From assembly GCA_019245575.1 (NCBI GenBank), contig JAFARE010000040.1:33607-97606 (forward strand): a stretch of 64,000 nt of DNA, in the 5' to 3' direction. Origin of the DNA: Candidatus Dormiibacterota bacterium. Its GTDB lineage: Bacteria; Chloroflexota; Dormibacteria; Aeolococcales; Aeolococcaceae. Below the pieces are notes generated by a model. It was not told the DNA's origin, ran no database searches, and saw nothing but the letters and a program-made list of their open reading frames with translations. The position numbers and the translations under genes were made by a program. Positions 49,585 to 58,602 of the stretch are shown here, one piece after another; position 1 is the stretch's first letter, and every line of letters starts with the position of its first letter.

Positions 49585-50304
49585 ATGCTGCCCTGCGTGA
49601 TCCTGGCAGGCGGCCTGGCGACACGGATGCGCCCGCTCACCGAGCAGCTGCCCAAGTCGCTCATTCCCGTTGCGGGCCGGCCGTTTCTGTTCCACCAGTT
49701 GGAATGGCTGCGGCAGCAGGGCGTGACGAACGTGATCCTCTCCATCGGGCATCTCGGCGCCCAGATCCGGTCCGCACTGGCGGGTGCAGGGGACCTGGGC
49801 GTGCGCATTCAGTTCGTCGACGAGGGTGAGGAACTCCGCGGCTCGGGCGGCGCACTCTGTCTGGCGCTGCGCGAGGGCTTGCTACCCGCGGCCTTTTTTC
49901 TGCTGAACGGCGATTCCTACCTGGTCCTCGACCTCGCTCGCGTGGAGGCAGCATGGTCCGACAGTGGACTGCCCGCATTGATGACCGTGTACCGCAATGA
50001 AGGCCGCTGGGACCGCAGCAATGTCCGATTCGACGAAGGCGCTGTGTACTACGACAAGCATGCGCCGCGAGAGACGCGGGCTGAGATGCCGTGGATCGAT
50101 TACGGCATGTCCATCCTCACGAGCGACGCGGTGGCCGAATGGTGTCCGGCCGACGGGAAAGGAGACGTCGCCGATCTGCTCCACGGACTTAGCGCAAAGG
50201 GCTTGGTCGCCGGGTATGTCGCCACTGAGCGGTTTTTTGAGATCGGATCGCCCTCTGGGCTCCAAGATCTCGAACACCATCTGGAAACAAAAGAGCACAA
50301 ATAA
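49585..50304 (+). CDS. hddC: Heptose 1-phosphate nucleotidyltransferase-like
   Basis: A 239-residue nucleotidyltransferase with VILAGGLATRMRPLTEQLPKSLIPV (split here), the pyrophosphorylase consensus, FLLNGDSYLVLDL (metal-binding Asp) and GSPSGLQDLEHHLE at the end. It would activate heptose 1-phosphate with GTP or another nucleotide. RmlA- and GmhC-like enzymes share the fold, but the operon favours HddC. ATG 49585, three bases after the kinase. It is the last gene of the heptose run, and 149 bases separate it from the third GH-like gene. Confidence 0.85.
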   Translation: MLPCVILAGGLATRMRPLTEQLPKSLIPVAGRPFLFHQLEWLRQQGVTNVILSIGHLGAQIRSALAGAGDLGVRIQFVDEGEELRGSGGALCLALREGLLPAAFFLLNGDSYLVLDLARVEAAWSDSGLPALMTVYRNEGRWDRSNVRFDEGAVYYDKHAPRETRAEMPWIDYGMSILTSDAVAEWCPADGKGDVADLLHGLSAKGLVAGYVATERFFEIGSPSGLQDLEHHLETKEHK

Positions 50305-50453
50305 CAACAAACGTAAAACGGGATTGGCGGCGCTCCGGATTGATGGTCTAATACCGGCGGCGAACGGCGCCCGCCGCTCGCCGGCTGCAATAACAGCGCT
50401 CAGCGCGAGCGCGTCGTTCTGGGGGTTCGGGCATCACGTCCGACAAACGCCGC

Positions 50454-51752
50454 ATGGCGAAAGCGGTGCTCGGCATGTTGCTTCTCGCGGCATGCACGTT
50501 CATGCCTGGGACGCCCTGGCAGGCGAACGTTCGCGATCCAGGACGCACCGGCGGAGTGGTCCAGCCTGCGTACGCTTCGACGCCGAATGCGTCGTCCGCG
50601 CCATCCAGCAGTGCTGCGTCACCGGGGGCGACCGCGACGCCAAGCGGGCCCGCGACATCGACGCCGACGACGTCGTCGCCGACCGGCGCGCCCAATGGCT
50701 CGGCGGTCGATTCATCCCCGGCGTCCTCCGCGCCGACTCCAACAACGCCCACGCCGGCCCCGACCCCGCCGCCCCAGCATGCGATCCTGTCAATCGCGAA
50801 TGGCAGCGCAACCTCGGACCACATGTGCTACCTGCAGCAGCAATTCTCTTCAGATGCCTCGTCAATCGTTGCCGCGGACAGGGCGACACATGCCACCTAC
50901 GCCACCTACGACGGCCCGTACGACCCGTCGGCGGCCGGCTACACCAGTTGCGTCCCTGGTCCGCTTGCCCCAATCGACTTTGAACGCACCTGGGTCAACG
51001 CCATCCACGCCGCCGGCCTGCATGCATGGTTCCGTCAGACGTGGAACACGTGGAAAGGCCTCTATGGCGAGCGCGTTCTGACCTACTCGACCTCTCCGCA
51101 GATCCCCTATGAAACCTCTGGCGGAGTCAACGCCGTCCTATCCGGCGTTGACAGCAACTCATACCTCGCAAGGACCTACCGCTTCATCATCGGCCACCCC
51201 GAGCTGTTCGCAAATGGCGACATCTTCACTCCGCAGTCGGAACCCGACGGTGCGGGGATCGGATGCTCCAAATGCCAGTTTCCGAGCACGAGCGAGTACA
51301 ACCGCTTCCTCAGGGACAGCATGGCGGTGGACCGGATGGCCTTTGCGGACTTGGGCCGCAATGTGACGGTCGGCATGTGGGGCGTCTCTTGCACGCAGCT
51401 CATCCTCGACTCAACCACAGTGAGCCAGATGGGAGTGGTCTCTACGGACTGCTACATGCGGTCAGCTGCGCAGTTGGCGTCCGCGCTGGCGGGCATCCAT
51501 GCAACATACGGCGTGCCGGTGGCAGTCGGCGAATGGGGCGACATCTGGGACCAAGCCCAGCAACCCGCGCTGAACAACGAGCTGAATGCCGTGATGAGTG
51601 TGCTCAGCTCAGCGCCATATGTCGTCGGTGTCAACTACTGGCAGGCGATCGGCGGCCCAGGCGGGGAGGGCCTCGTCGACCCGGCTAACCTGCAGCTAAA
51701 CTCCGCTGGCGGAGCCGTTGGCGCATGGTACTCGGGTTGGCCCGCGCGCTGA
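50454..51752 (+). CDS. Glycoside-hydrolase-like lipoprotein, family member 3
   Basis: A 432-residue paralogue of the proteins at 38361 and 42984, this one with a lipobox (MLLLAAC, Cys14) and a Ser/Thr/Pro/Ala-rich linker (about 40-105) that would hold the barrel away from the membrane. Shared signatures are WVNAIHAAGLHAWFRQTWNTW, IFTPQSEPDGAGI with Glu263, CQFPSTSEYNRFLRDSM, GEWGDIWDQA with Glu360 and NYWQAIGGPGGEGL. The start is ATG 50454. A change of anchor with conserved catalytic-looking acids suggests that the family is used in several surface locations. Confidence 0.78.
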   Translation: MAKAVLGMLLLAACTFMPGTPWQANVRDPGRTGGVVQPAYASTPNASSAPSSSAASPGATATPSGPATSTPTTSSPTGAPNGSAVDSSPASSAPTPTTPTPAPTPPPQHAILSIANGSATSDHMCYLQQQFSSDASSIVAADRATHATYATYDGPYDPSAAGYTSCVPGPLAPIDFERTWVNAIHAAGLHAWFRQTWNTWKGLYGERVLTYSTSPQIPYETSGGVNAVLSGVDSNSYLARTYRFIIGHPELFANGDIFTPQSEPDGAGIGCSKCQFPSTSEYNRFLRDSMAVDRMAFADLGRNVTVGMWGVSCTQLILDSTTVSQMGVVSTDCYMRSAAQLASALAGIHATYGVPVAVGEWGDIWDQAQQPALNNELNAVMSVLSSAPYVVGVNYWQAIGGPGGEGLVDPANLQLNSAGGAVGAWYSGWPAR

Positions 51753-51776
51753 CCACAGCTCACGCGTGCGTGAACC

Positions 51777-52412
51777 ATGACCGAAGAGACATCTGCACAG
51801 CGCCGCGACACCCGAAATCGCGCGTTCGGTGAGGGATATTCGCCCACCGTTGTCGACCGGTTCGGCATTTGGCTCTCCGCCAGCCGTATCAGGCGGTCCG
51901 TCCCAACCTTCAGGGGACTGCGCTTAGCCGACGTCGGGTGCGGCTACCATGCCGCGTTCTCACGCACCCTGATTGACGATCTGGCCGAGCTCATCCTGCT
52001 CGACCTCCACATCGAGCCGAGCCTGCGGTCGCGTCCAAAGGTCCGCGCCATCGAAGGATCTCTACCGGAATCGCTGGGACAGTTGGGCGATGGTGCAGCG
52101 GATGTGGTCGTGTGCAACTCAGTGCTAGAACACCTGTGGGATCCTGTCCGAGCGCTGTCGGAGATGCGCCGGATCATCGCTACCGGTGGTGTGCTTCTCG
52201 TAAACGTCCCGAGTTGGCGAGGCAAGCGGTTTCTTGAACTGTCAGCGTTCCGACTTGGCCTCAGCCCCGCTGACGAGATGAACGACCACAAGGCCTACTA
52301 TGATCCGTCCGACCTCTGGCCTCTGTTGGTAAGAGCCGGGTTTGCCCCGGACCATATTCGCTGCTTCCGGCACAAGTTTGGTCTCAATACCTTCGCCACG
52401 TGCCGAAAGTGA
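51777..52412 (+). CDS. Class I SAM-dependent methyltransferase
   Basis: A 211-residue methyltransferase of the type 11 class. Its SAM-binding region is LRLADVGCGYHAAFSRTL (motif I), DLHIEPS, GSLPESL and DVVVCNSVLEHLWDP. The ending HKFGLNTFATCRK lacks a substrate domain. Sugar or lipid methylation in the surface-glycan region is plausible but not shown. ATG 51777 lies 25 bases after the lipoprotein gene. Confidence 0.85.
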   Translation: MTEETSAQRRDTRNRAFGEGYSPTVVDRFGIWLSASRIRRSVPTFRGLRLADVGCGYHAAFSRTLIDDLAELILLDLHIEPSLRSRPKVRAIEGSLPESLGQLGDGAADVVVCNSVLEHLWDPVRALSEMRRIIATGGVLLVNVPSWRGKRFLELSAFRLGLSPADEMNDHKAYYDPSDLWPLLVRAGFAPDHIRCFRHKFGLNTFATCRK

Positions 52413-52419
52413 CGTCGCG

Positions 52420-53232
52420 TTAACCTCGCTCCGGAAGGCGCGCAACACAAACCATCTGCCACCCCCAGGGGCTCCTGGGTAGGTTCAAGCGGAATAAGGC
52501 TCGAAATGCCTGCATAGCCATGCGGGCAGCCCATGAGGAAGATGCTCCCGTCCCCCGCTGGGACACCTCATCGACGAGCTTCTCCCCGCGCGCGACCACG
52601 AGCAGCCGATACACGTTGAACCACGGGAACCCCACCCTCCGGACATCGAGGATCTCCAAGCCCGCTGCCTCGACAACGGCACGCAACGAGTCGGGACCGA
52701 AGTGGCGCCGGTGGCCGATGTGGTGGTCGAACGCCGACATCGGCCCCCCGGGGACGGTTATGACGATTCGGCATCCGGGAGCCAAGTAGGGCAAGGCTCC
52801 GCGGAGCAAGCGATCCGGCTCGTCGACGTGTTCAAGCACCTCGGAACACACGGCGTGGTCGGCGAATGACACGAGCTCAGCGGGCGGAGGGTCTCCTTTG
52901 AGGAGATCCGTCTGCAGGAAGCGGGCGCCGGGGACCTTCGTGCTTGCAACCTGGACACCATAGGCGCTCAATTCCAGGCCGATCACCTGCGACCCGGGGC
53001 TTGCCCGCCGGATGTGCTTCGCCATGTCACCCTGGCCGCTCCCTATGTCGATGACCCGGCCGCCAGCCCGAGGCAGCCGCAGCATGCGCAGCACCACTCG
53101 AGAGCGCATGATCTCCGCGGGATTGATCTCGGTCGCGGGTGCGTAGTGGCACCAATGGCTATCCCAGTCATCGCGCCCTTCCGCGTGCGGCTCGGCTGCT
53201 ACGGCTCCGCCCGCGTCTGCCAAGCTCGGCAT
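52420..53232 (-). CDS. Class I SAM-dependent methyltransferase
   Basis: A 270-residue methyltransferase with motif I VIDIGSGQGDMAKHIRRA, then VIGLELSAYGVQVAS, HAVCSEVLEHVDEPDRLLRG and a late segment FPWFNVYRLLVVARG. It resembles glycan- or isoprenoid-modifying methyltransferases. ATG 53232 is chosen because it sits four bases beyond the stop of the membrane glycosyltransferase gene, and the longer upstream frame (from 53325) overlaps it. Co-transcription with that transferase suggests glycan modification. It converges on the plus-strand methyltransferase. Confidence 0.84.
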   Translation of the reverse strand: MPSLADAGGAVAAEPHAEGRDDWDSHWCHYAPATEINPAEIMRSRVVLRMLRLPRAGGRVIDIGSGQGDMAKHIRRASPGSQVIGLELSAYGVQVASTKVPGARFLQTDLLKGDPPPAELVSFADHAVCSEVLEHVDEPDRLLRGALPYLAPGCRIVITVPGGPMSAFDHHIGHRRHFGPDSLRAVVEAAGLEILDVRRVGFPWFNVYRLLVVARGEKLVDEVSQRGTGASSSWAARMAMQAFRALFRLNLPRSPWGWQMVCVARLPERG

Positions 53233-53236
53233 GCCG

Positions 53237-54910
53237 TCATCCCCGTCCAGTTGGTCCGATGATGCGGTAGAGACGCCAGTCTTGACCACCCGTGTGAGAT
53301 TTGGCCGTTCCCACGAGTTGCGCAAACCCAGCCCCCGATTCGTACAGGCCTGGGTACAGCGTCAGCAAACGATCTGCCCCCGCCGGATTCGGGACAAGGA
53401 AGTACTCGACGTGATAGACCTGCGGCTGACCCAGCGCAGCTTCGAAGTCTCGATCGCTCGATACGACAAACATGTGTGGATCCGGGACGTTGAGGACGAT
53501 TGGGAAGCAGTCCAAGGAGTCGCAGGCGACCAGGCCATGGTCCTTGTCGAGCTTCAGTATCTGCTGCGCGATGTCTGCGCCGTACGCTGCGCCTCCGTAG
53601 CTGACGTAAAAATCGGGATTCGCTGCAGTCACCTGCTCCATCGTCTGCCCATTTGCGAGCGCAGTCATGACTGGGGCTTCCTGAAAGGATATGCTCCTGT
53701 CTGAAAGCACCAGTGTGGTTGCGATGTCCGACACGCCCAGCAACCCCACAAGAGACAGGCTGAGCCATGAGATCAGCCATCGCCGACCACGCAGTCCGCG
53801 CAGCAAGAACACAACCAAAACGAAGGTGTAAGGAATCACGAAGATCTGGTAGCGCATGGCGCCTACCAACTGGTGCTTGTGGATTAGGTAGGTGTCGAAC
53901 AAGACGATGGGCGCCCCGAGCGCCAACAACAAAAGGGTGTTCAGCCTTCTCTGGCTTCGGGCCAACCGCACGATCACAATCGCCGCCACAGGAACCACCG
54001 CGGGAAAGAGCAATAGGGCGTGGCGCCCGATGAAGCCGGCAGCTGACACCCACGTGTAGCTCGTGCCGCCCGCCGCGGATGCGGCCAACTGCTCCGCGTT
54101 CGACCCAACCGCGTTGAGGAAGTACAGCGGACTCCGCATGATGATCGTCATAGTCCCAAGCCACAGCATCACGACGAAGAAGGCCGGCAGGCCGAAGAGG
54201 AGGGTGTTCGTCTCGATCTCTCGCCAACTGATCTTGGCTCGCCACGAACGCACGATGATGGCAACGCCAAGAGCGGCGGACATCGCGAACATCTCCATCC
54301 GCGTCAGACAGCCAAGCCCAGCGATGACACCGAGTAGAGCCAGGAGCACAGGTCGTCGTGACTCGCACCACCGCACGAAGACGAGGAGCGAGGCCGCAAA
54401 GAAAAAGACAAGCATCGCCTCGCTCATGCCCTGAACGGCGTATAGGACCGTCATCGGATTGACCGCCAGAATCAGGCAGAGCGACCACCGCAACGGGCGG
54501 GCGACACCCGACCAACGCAACCCACTGTTGAACAGTGTCACCGTGCCGGCGCTGAAGGCAGCCGCTTCGATCGAGCCAGCGAAGCCTTGCGTCACCAGCG
54601 CGGGCCAGAGCGGCTTGAACGCGATGATCGGCAGCTCCAGGAACGAGGGCAACGGGGGCCAAATGAATCCGATCGCCGCAAGGTGGGGATCGCGCGTGAA
54701 CAGAACGTTGAAGGCGTTGTCGATGCGGGCGAGCGAGTCATTGATCATGAAATGGACGTGGAAGACGATGTAACTGGCAGCCGCCAGATAGAACGCCAAA
54801 GCGAGCACGAAAACGATGAAGCCTTCAACGTGGATGCGCCTCGGACGCCGCTCACTCTTTGCAGCGGCTCGCGAACTGAGGCGTGGGAGCGTGAGGGTCG
54901 CCGTCGTCAT
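53237..54910 (-). CDS. Polytopic glycosyltransferase-like protein (GT39/ArnT-type fold)
   Basis: A 557-residue membrane protein with about ten to eleven helices and a C-terminal soluble part. An early acidic motif INDSLARIDNAFNVLF (first loop) and PPLPSFLELPIIAF resemble the acceptor/donor loops of GT-C enzymes that take sugar from a polyprenyl carrier. The C-terminal periplasmic domain (DPHMFVVSSDRDFEAALGQ) is likely substrate binding. Sugar identity unknown. ATG 54910 is preferred over the five-codon-longer start. It follows the MshEN-GT2 gene and precedes a methyltransferase gene. Confidence 0.75.
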   Translation of the reverse strand: MTTATLTLPRLSSRAAAKSERRPRRIHVEGFIVFVLALAFYLAAASYIVFHVHFMINDSLARIDNAFNVLFTRDPHLAAIGFIWPPLPSFLELPIIAFKPLWPALVTQGFAGSIEAAAFSAGTVTLFNSGLRWSGVARPLRWSLCLILAVNPMTVLYAVQGMSEAMLVFFFAASLLVFVRWCESRRPVLLALLGVIAGLGCLTRMEMFAMSAALGVAIIVRSWRAKISWREIETNTLLFGLPAFFVVMLWLGTMTIIMRSPLYFLNAVGSNAEQLAASAAGGTSYTWVSAAGFIGRHALLLFPAVVPVAAIVIVRLARSQRRLNTLLLLALGAPIVLFDTYLIHKHQLVGAMRYQIFVIPYTFVLVVFLLRGLRGRRWLISWLSLSLVGLLGVSDIATTLVLSDRSISFQEAPVMTALANGQTMEQVTAANPDFYVSYGGAAYGADIAQQILKLDKDHGLVACDSLDCFPIVLNVPDPHMFVVSSDRDFEAALGQPQVYHVEYFLVPNPAGADRLLTLYPGLYESGAGFAQLVGTAKSHTGGQDWRLYRIIGPTGRG

Positions 54911-54911
54911 C

Positions 54912-56816
54912 TCAGCTGCCCGCACTGACGCCGCTGGGCGCGGCTCGGCCCACGAGCTCGACGGCGCCTGCCGAGGGCGGTGCCGATTTCGACAGACCGT
55001 GAACAGTCTTCTCCCAGAACGTGGGCTTGGTCACGGACTGAATTCCCGCCTTGAGCATCGCAAGGCTAGCCATCAGCCAATAGACGGGCGTGAGCATCCC
55101 TGCGTGCACCAGGTCATAGGAGCGCCGGTGCGACGCCGCCCACACGCCCATGTACATAAAGAAGAAGTTGCCGAAGAGCAGCTCCAGCATTCCGATGTAG
55201 TAGATCCCCCAGGGGAACAGGTAGCCGATGATGTCGAACTGAGCTAGCACCCAGAGCAGCGTGAGCGTCCAAACGAGCAGGTTCAGAAGCGCAACCCCGA
55301 ACGTTCCGCCGAGGGTGAGCTGCATCGATGCGGTCCCACGCCAGCCGACGTCTCGGAACAGCCGCCACGGATGCCGCATCAACACGAGCCAGCTGATGAA
55401 GTAGCCCTTCCCCCAGCGCGATCGCTGGCGCATCCAGTTGACGAAGTCCGAGTTCGCTTCTTCGAGGGTGGTGGACTCCATGAGCGCTGTCTGATAGCCC
55501 GCCCGGTGAAGGCGCATCCCGAGGTCGGCATCCTCAGTGACATTGTTCGGATCCCAAGCGCCGAGGTCGCGGAGAAGCCGCGTCGGAAAGTGGTTCGAGC
55601 TCCCACCCAGTGGCACGGGCAGACGAAGCGACACGAGGCCAGGCAGGAAGAAGTCGAACCAAGCCGTGTACTCGAGAGAGAACCACTTGGTGATGATGTT
55701 TTGGGTGGGGTTGTAGTAGTTGAGCTTGGCCTGGACACAGCCGATCCGCTTGCCACTGCGGCGGAACACGACTAGGGCCTTCTTCAACTGATCCGGGGCT
55801 GGGATGTCCTCAGCGTCGAAGATGACGCAGTACTCGCCACGCGCGAACTGAAGGCCGTAGTTGCAGGCCTTAGGCTTGGTGCGCGGCCCCTCGGCAGGAA
55901 CGATCAGAACGTCGAAGTTCGATGGCAGTTCAGTGTTGAGCACCACCGTTCGCGTGTCGATGTCGTCCTCTTCCAGCAGCAGCTTGATGTCGAGCTTCGC
56001 TGGCGGGTAGTCGATCTCTCGGCAGGCCTTGAGGAGCTGTGGCAGGACGCCGGCTTCGCGGTAGAGAGGCAGCAGAATCGTATACACGGGAAGATCGGTG
56101 AGGGCCGCGATCTCCTCGGGTGCGATCTTGATGAGCTCCTCAGATCTCGAGCCCATGATCGTGACGTAAGCGCGGAAGATGACGACCGCGGCGTACAGCG
56201 TGATGATGGCACCGGCCAGCGCCACCGCGAACGTCCCGCGCATCAGCACGATGAGCGCGATCGCCACCGCACCAAATGCCACGAGGCTCAGCTTCTGTCC
56301 GCGCGTCACCGTGATGTGCGCCGAGTACTCCGGCGCCTTCGACTGCAGCAGGGCGCTCGACACCTGCTCCAGCTGGCGCCGGTACACCTTCTCCTGTCGT
56401 GCGCGGAGCGCATCCGGCTGCACCAGCACAGGCACCACGCGCATGCGCAGGAACGCCTCGAGGTAGTCGCGCGCCCGCCGGTCCGACGGGTCGGCCATCG
56501 CCACCACCGCGCGCCCCTTGGCGCGACGGAGCGGCAGCACGCGGTGCTTGATGGCCTCGCGCGCGTCCAGCTCGTTGGCCAGAGCCGGGTCGACCCACTG
56601 GTGCTCCAGCGTGCGCAGCCGGTAGCCCCACTGCGTCGCCAGCGCCTTCCACACGTCGCGGCGGCGCGTGCCGGTTGCCACCAGCGCCTCACCCAGCGGG
56701 AGCTTCTCCTCCCGCTGCATGTCCAGCGCCGCATCGAGCTCCGCCTGTTCGATCACACCCCGCTGGAGCAGCAGCTGACCCAGCGGTGTGCCGGGACGCG
56801 CGCTCGCGATGGCCAT
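54912..56816 (-). CDS. MshEN-domain/family 2 glycosyltransferase fusion
   Basis: A 634-residue membrane glycosyltransferase. The N-terminus (about 1-160) is an MshEN/T2SSE-N-like module (LGQLLLQRGVIEQAELDAAL and VATGTRRRDVWKALATQWGY), a fold known to bind cyclic di-GMP in type II secretion and glycan systems. Two membrane helices, the GT2 domain (YREAGVLPQLLKACREI, LLEEDD, CVIFDAEDIPAPDQL, VTEDADLGMRLHRAGY and RQRSRWGKGYF) and C-terminal helices follow. It may be a polysaccharide synthase controlled by c-di-GMP, which is inference. It lies between the exosortase and the GT-C gene. Confidence 0.88.
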   Translation of the reverse strand: MAIASARPGTPLGQLLLQRGVIEQAELDAALDMQREEKLPLGEALVATGTRRRDVWKALATQWGYRLRTLEHQWVDPALANELDAREAIKHRVLPLRRAKGRAVVAMADPSDRRARDYLEAFLRMRVVPVLVQPDALRARQEKVYRRQLEQVSSALLQSKAPEYSAHITVTRGQKLSLVAFGAVAIALIVLMRGTFAVALAGAIITLYAAVVIFRAYVTIMGSRSEELIKIAPEEIAALTDLPVYTILLPLYREAGVLPQLLKACREIDYPPAKLDIKLLLEEDDIDTRTVVLNTELPSNFDVLIVPAEGPRTKPKACNYGLQFARGEYCVIFDAEDIPAPDQLKKALVVFRRSGKRIGCVQAKLNYYNPTQNIITKWFSLEYTAWFDFFLPGLVSLRLPVPLGGSSNHFPTRLLRDLGAWDPNNVTEDADLGMRLHRAGYQTALMESTTLEEANSDFVNWMRQRSRWGKGYFISWLVLMRHPWRLFRDVGWRGTASMQLTLGGTFGVALLNLLVWTLTLLWVLAQFDIIGYLFPWGIYYIGMLELLFGNFFFMYMGVWAASHRRSYDLVHAGMLTPVYWLMASLAMLKAGIQSVTKPTFWEKTVHGLSKSAPPSAGAVELVGRAAPSGVSAGS

Positions 56817-56820
56817 GCCG

Positions 56821-58602
56821 TCAGCCTCCCTGCTGCACCGCGTGATGCACGAGGGTCTGCGCCTCGGAGCGGAGCGAGTTGTCCACGGTGCCGAACAGCG
56901 TCGCAGCAGCCGGATCGTTGTGGCCGCCGCTCACGCCGTTGAGCAGGTCGAGGAAGATGTCCTGCAGGCCGCCGGCCGGCTGGAAGCTCGGCGCGTTGGC
57001 GCCGGCCGTGTTCTGGATGGGGCTCGAAGTCAGCGCAACGCGCTCGTAGTAGGTGTCGCCCTTGTATGCCACGGGCCACGCCCACGACACCGTGCCCCAG
57101 CGCGTGTTGGTGGCCGGGTCGCTGTAGTTGAGCAGCAGTCCGTACACACCGCCGCCGAGGTCGATCCGCTCTGACGTGCGGATGTCGTAGTTGTGGAACA
57201 GGAAGCAGTTGAGCAGGTTGTACGTGTCGAGCGTGCTCTTGTCCGCGGTGAGCACAACGTCGGCGTACGACACGCTGTGCGCGTGCGGCGCCACCAGCGT
57301 GTAGCGGTTCCACGTGGCCTTGTCACCGAAGTACTGCGTGGCCCAGTAGTACTCGGCGATCTGGAACACCTGCCAGCCCGCCGGCGCCGACGCGGTACCG
57401 GCGAACGGCTTCACCGTCGGTGCGCCAGAGCCGTCATCGAATGCCGCGTACGGCTGCAGGCCGTGGTCGGCCAGCGCCACCACCGCGGTGAGCAGCAGGG
57501 CCGCCGCGGTCGCGATCTTGCGCCGCCGCGTCCAGGTGCGCTCCTTGCGCCGCTCGCTGAAGATGGTCATGCCCGCCACGGAGCCACCGGTCCCGGTCTT
57601 CTCCCCCGCCGTGGGTGGCGGCGGGATGTCGCGCGACGGCGCCGGGGCCACCGGCTCCTTCAGCCGCAGGCCGAACCAGGGCAGCGCCCAGAGCATGAAC
57701 AGCACCGCGATGGCGAAGAGGATCAGGCCGATCACCGCGTGGTAGCCACCCAGCGCGAAGCTGGGATGGCCGGCGTGTGCCAGGGCGATGATCGAGGTAA
57801 GCCGCGCGATGTTGAGCAGGAACGCCAGCACCATGCCGGCGAGCCACCAGAGCAGCTTGCGGCCCTTGCCGCCGCCGAGCACCGTGAGCACCGCGCCGCC
57901 GACGAGCGCAAACCCCAGCACCGTGTCCGCACCGGAGCACGCGCTGCCGATGCTGATGGTGAGGGGCGAGCCGTTCTGCTGCGTGATGATCACGTCGCCT
58001 GCGTTGAGGCCCAGCGATGCGCCCAGCGGCAGGTGGTGCACGATCTGTGCCATCGCCGCGTTGGTCCAGTTGCTGAAGGTCTGCATGACGCCGGCCATCA
58101 GGTGCAGGTACAGCGCGGGCCACATGAGCAGCAGGAAGACGAACGCCGCCTTCAGCCGCCAGAACCATGTGATGCCGTACGCGATGATGGTCGCGCCGGC
58201 GGCGAACATCGCCATGGAGACCACGTCGGCGCGGTCCGTCCAGTAATAGGTGGAGGCGATGACCGGCGCCAGCGTGATCAGCAGCAGCGCCACGATGATC
58301 AGCGGGATGCCGACCAGGAAGTCGATCTGGCGGTCCATGATCGGCTTCTTGGCGTAGCGATACCGGTTGGCCGTGACAACCGCGATGCCCACGCAGAAGA
58401 TGGGCAGCAGCGGCAGGTAGGCCAGTGGGGTCTCGAGGCGCAGGAAGTCGAAGAGGCTGAGCAGGGTGAAGTGGTACGCGACAAGGGTGGCCACGACGAT
58501 GGCCGCGGCCGGCCACGCCTCACGGTGGCGCTTGACGAAGTACGTGGAGCGCTCCAGGCCCCACAAGCGCGGCCGAGGCGTGGACAGCGATGCACTGCTC
58601 AT
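56821..58602 (-). CDS. Exosortase fused to EpsI-like domain
   Basis: A 593-residue fusion. The first about 310 residues form a multi-helix exosortase with the catalytic Cys222 in IGSACSGADTVLG, Arg267 in FLLNIARLTSI and His288 in GGYHAVIG, the Cys-Arg-His set of transpeptidase-like protein-sorting enzymes. A linker and a further membrane helix (KIATAAALLLTAVVAL) precede an EpsI-like extracellular domain (YYWATQYFGDKATWNRYTL and others). It would process proteins with a C-terminal sorting tail, and four such proteins with x-PE-x-P tails are encoded here. It follows the MshEN-GT gene and overlaps the start of the sialidase-like gene by four bases. Confidence 0.9.
   Translation of the reverse strand: MSSASLSTPRPRLWGLERSTYFVKRHREAWPAAAIVVATLVAYHFTLLSLFDFLRLETPLAYLPLLPIFCVGIAVVTANRYRYAKKPIMDRQIDFLVGIPLIIVALLLITLAPVIASTYYWTDRADVVSMAMFAAGATIIAYGITWFWRLKAAFVFLLLMWPALYLHLMAGVMQTFSNWTNAAMAQIVHHLPLGASLGLNAGDVIITQQNGSPLTISIGSACSGADTVLGFALVGGAVLTVLGGGKGRKLLWWLAGMVLAFLLNIARLTSIIALAHAGHPSFALGGYHAVIGLILFAIAVLFMLWALPWFGLRLKEPVAPAPSRDIPPPPTAGEKTGTGGSVAGMTIFSERRKERTWTRRRKIATAAALLLTAVVALADHGLQPYAAFDDGSGAPTVKPFAGTASAPAGWQVFQIAEYYWATQYFGDKATWNRYTLVAPHAHSVSYADVVLTADKSTLDTYNLLNCFLFHNYDIRTSERIDLGGGVYGLLLNYSDPATNTRWGTVSWAWPVAYKGDTYYERVALTSSPIQNTAGANAPSFQPAGGLQDIFLDLLNGVSGGHNDPAAATLFGTVDNSLRSEAQTLVHHAVQQGG

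Noticed and set aside
44332..50304. LPS inner-core heptose pathway of a Gram-negative envelope
   Set aside because: No LPS genes (waa, lpx, hldE) are present. The HddA/HddC-type enzymes and the secreted anchored proteins fit surface-glycan use better.
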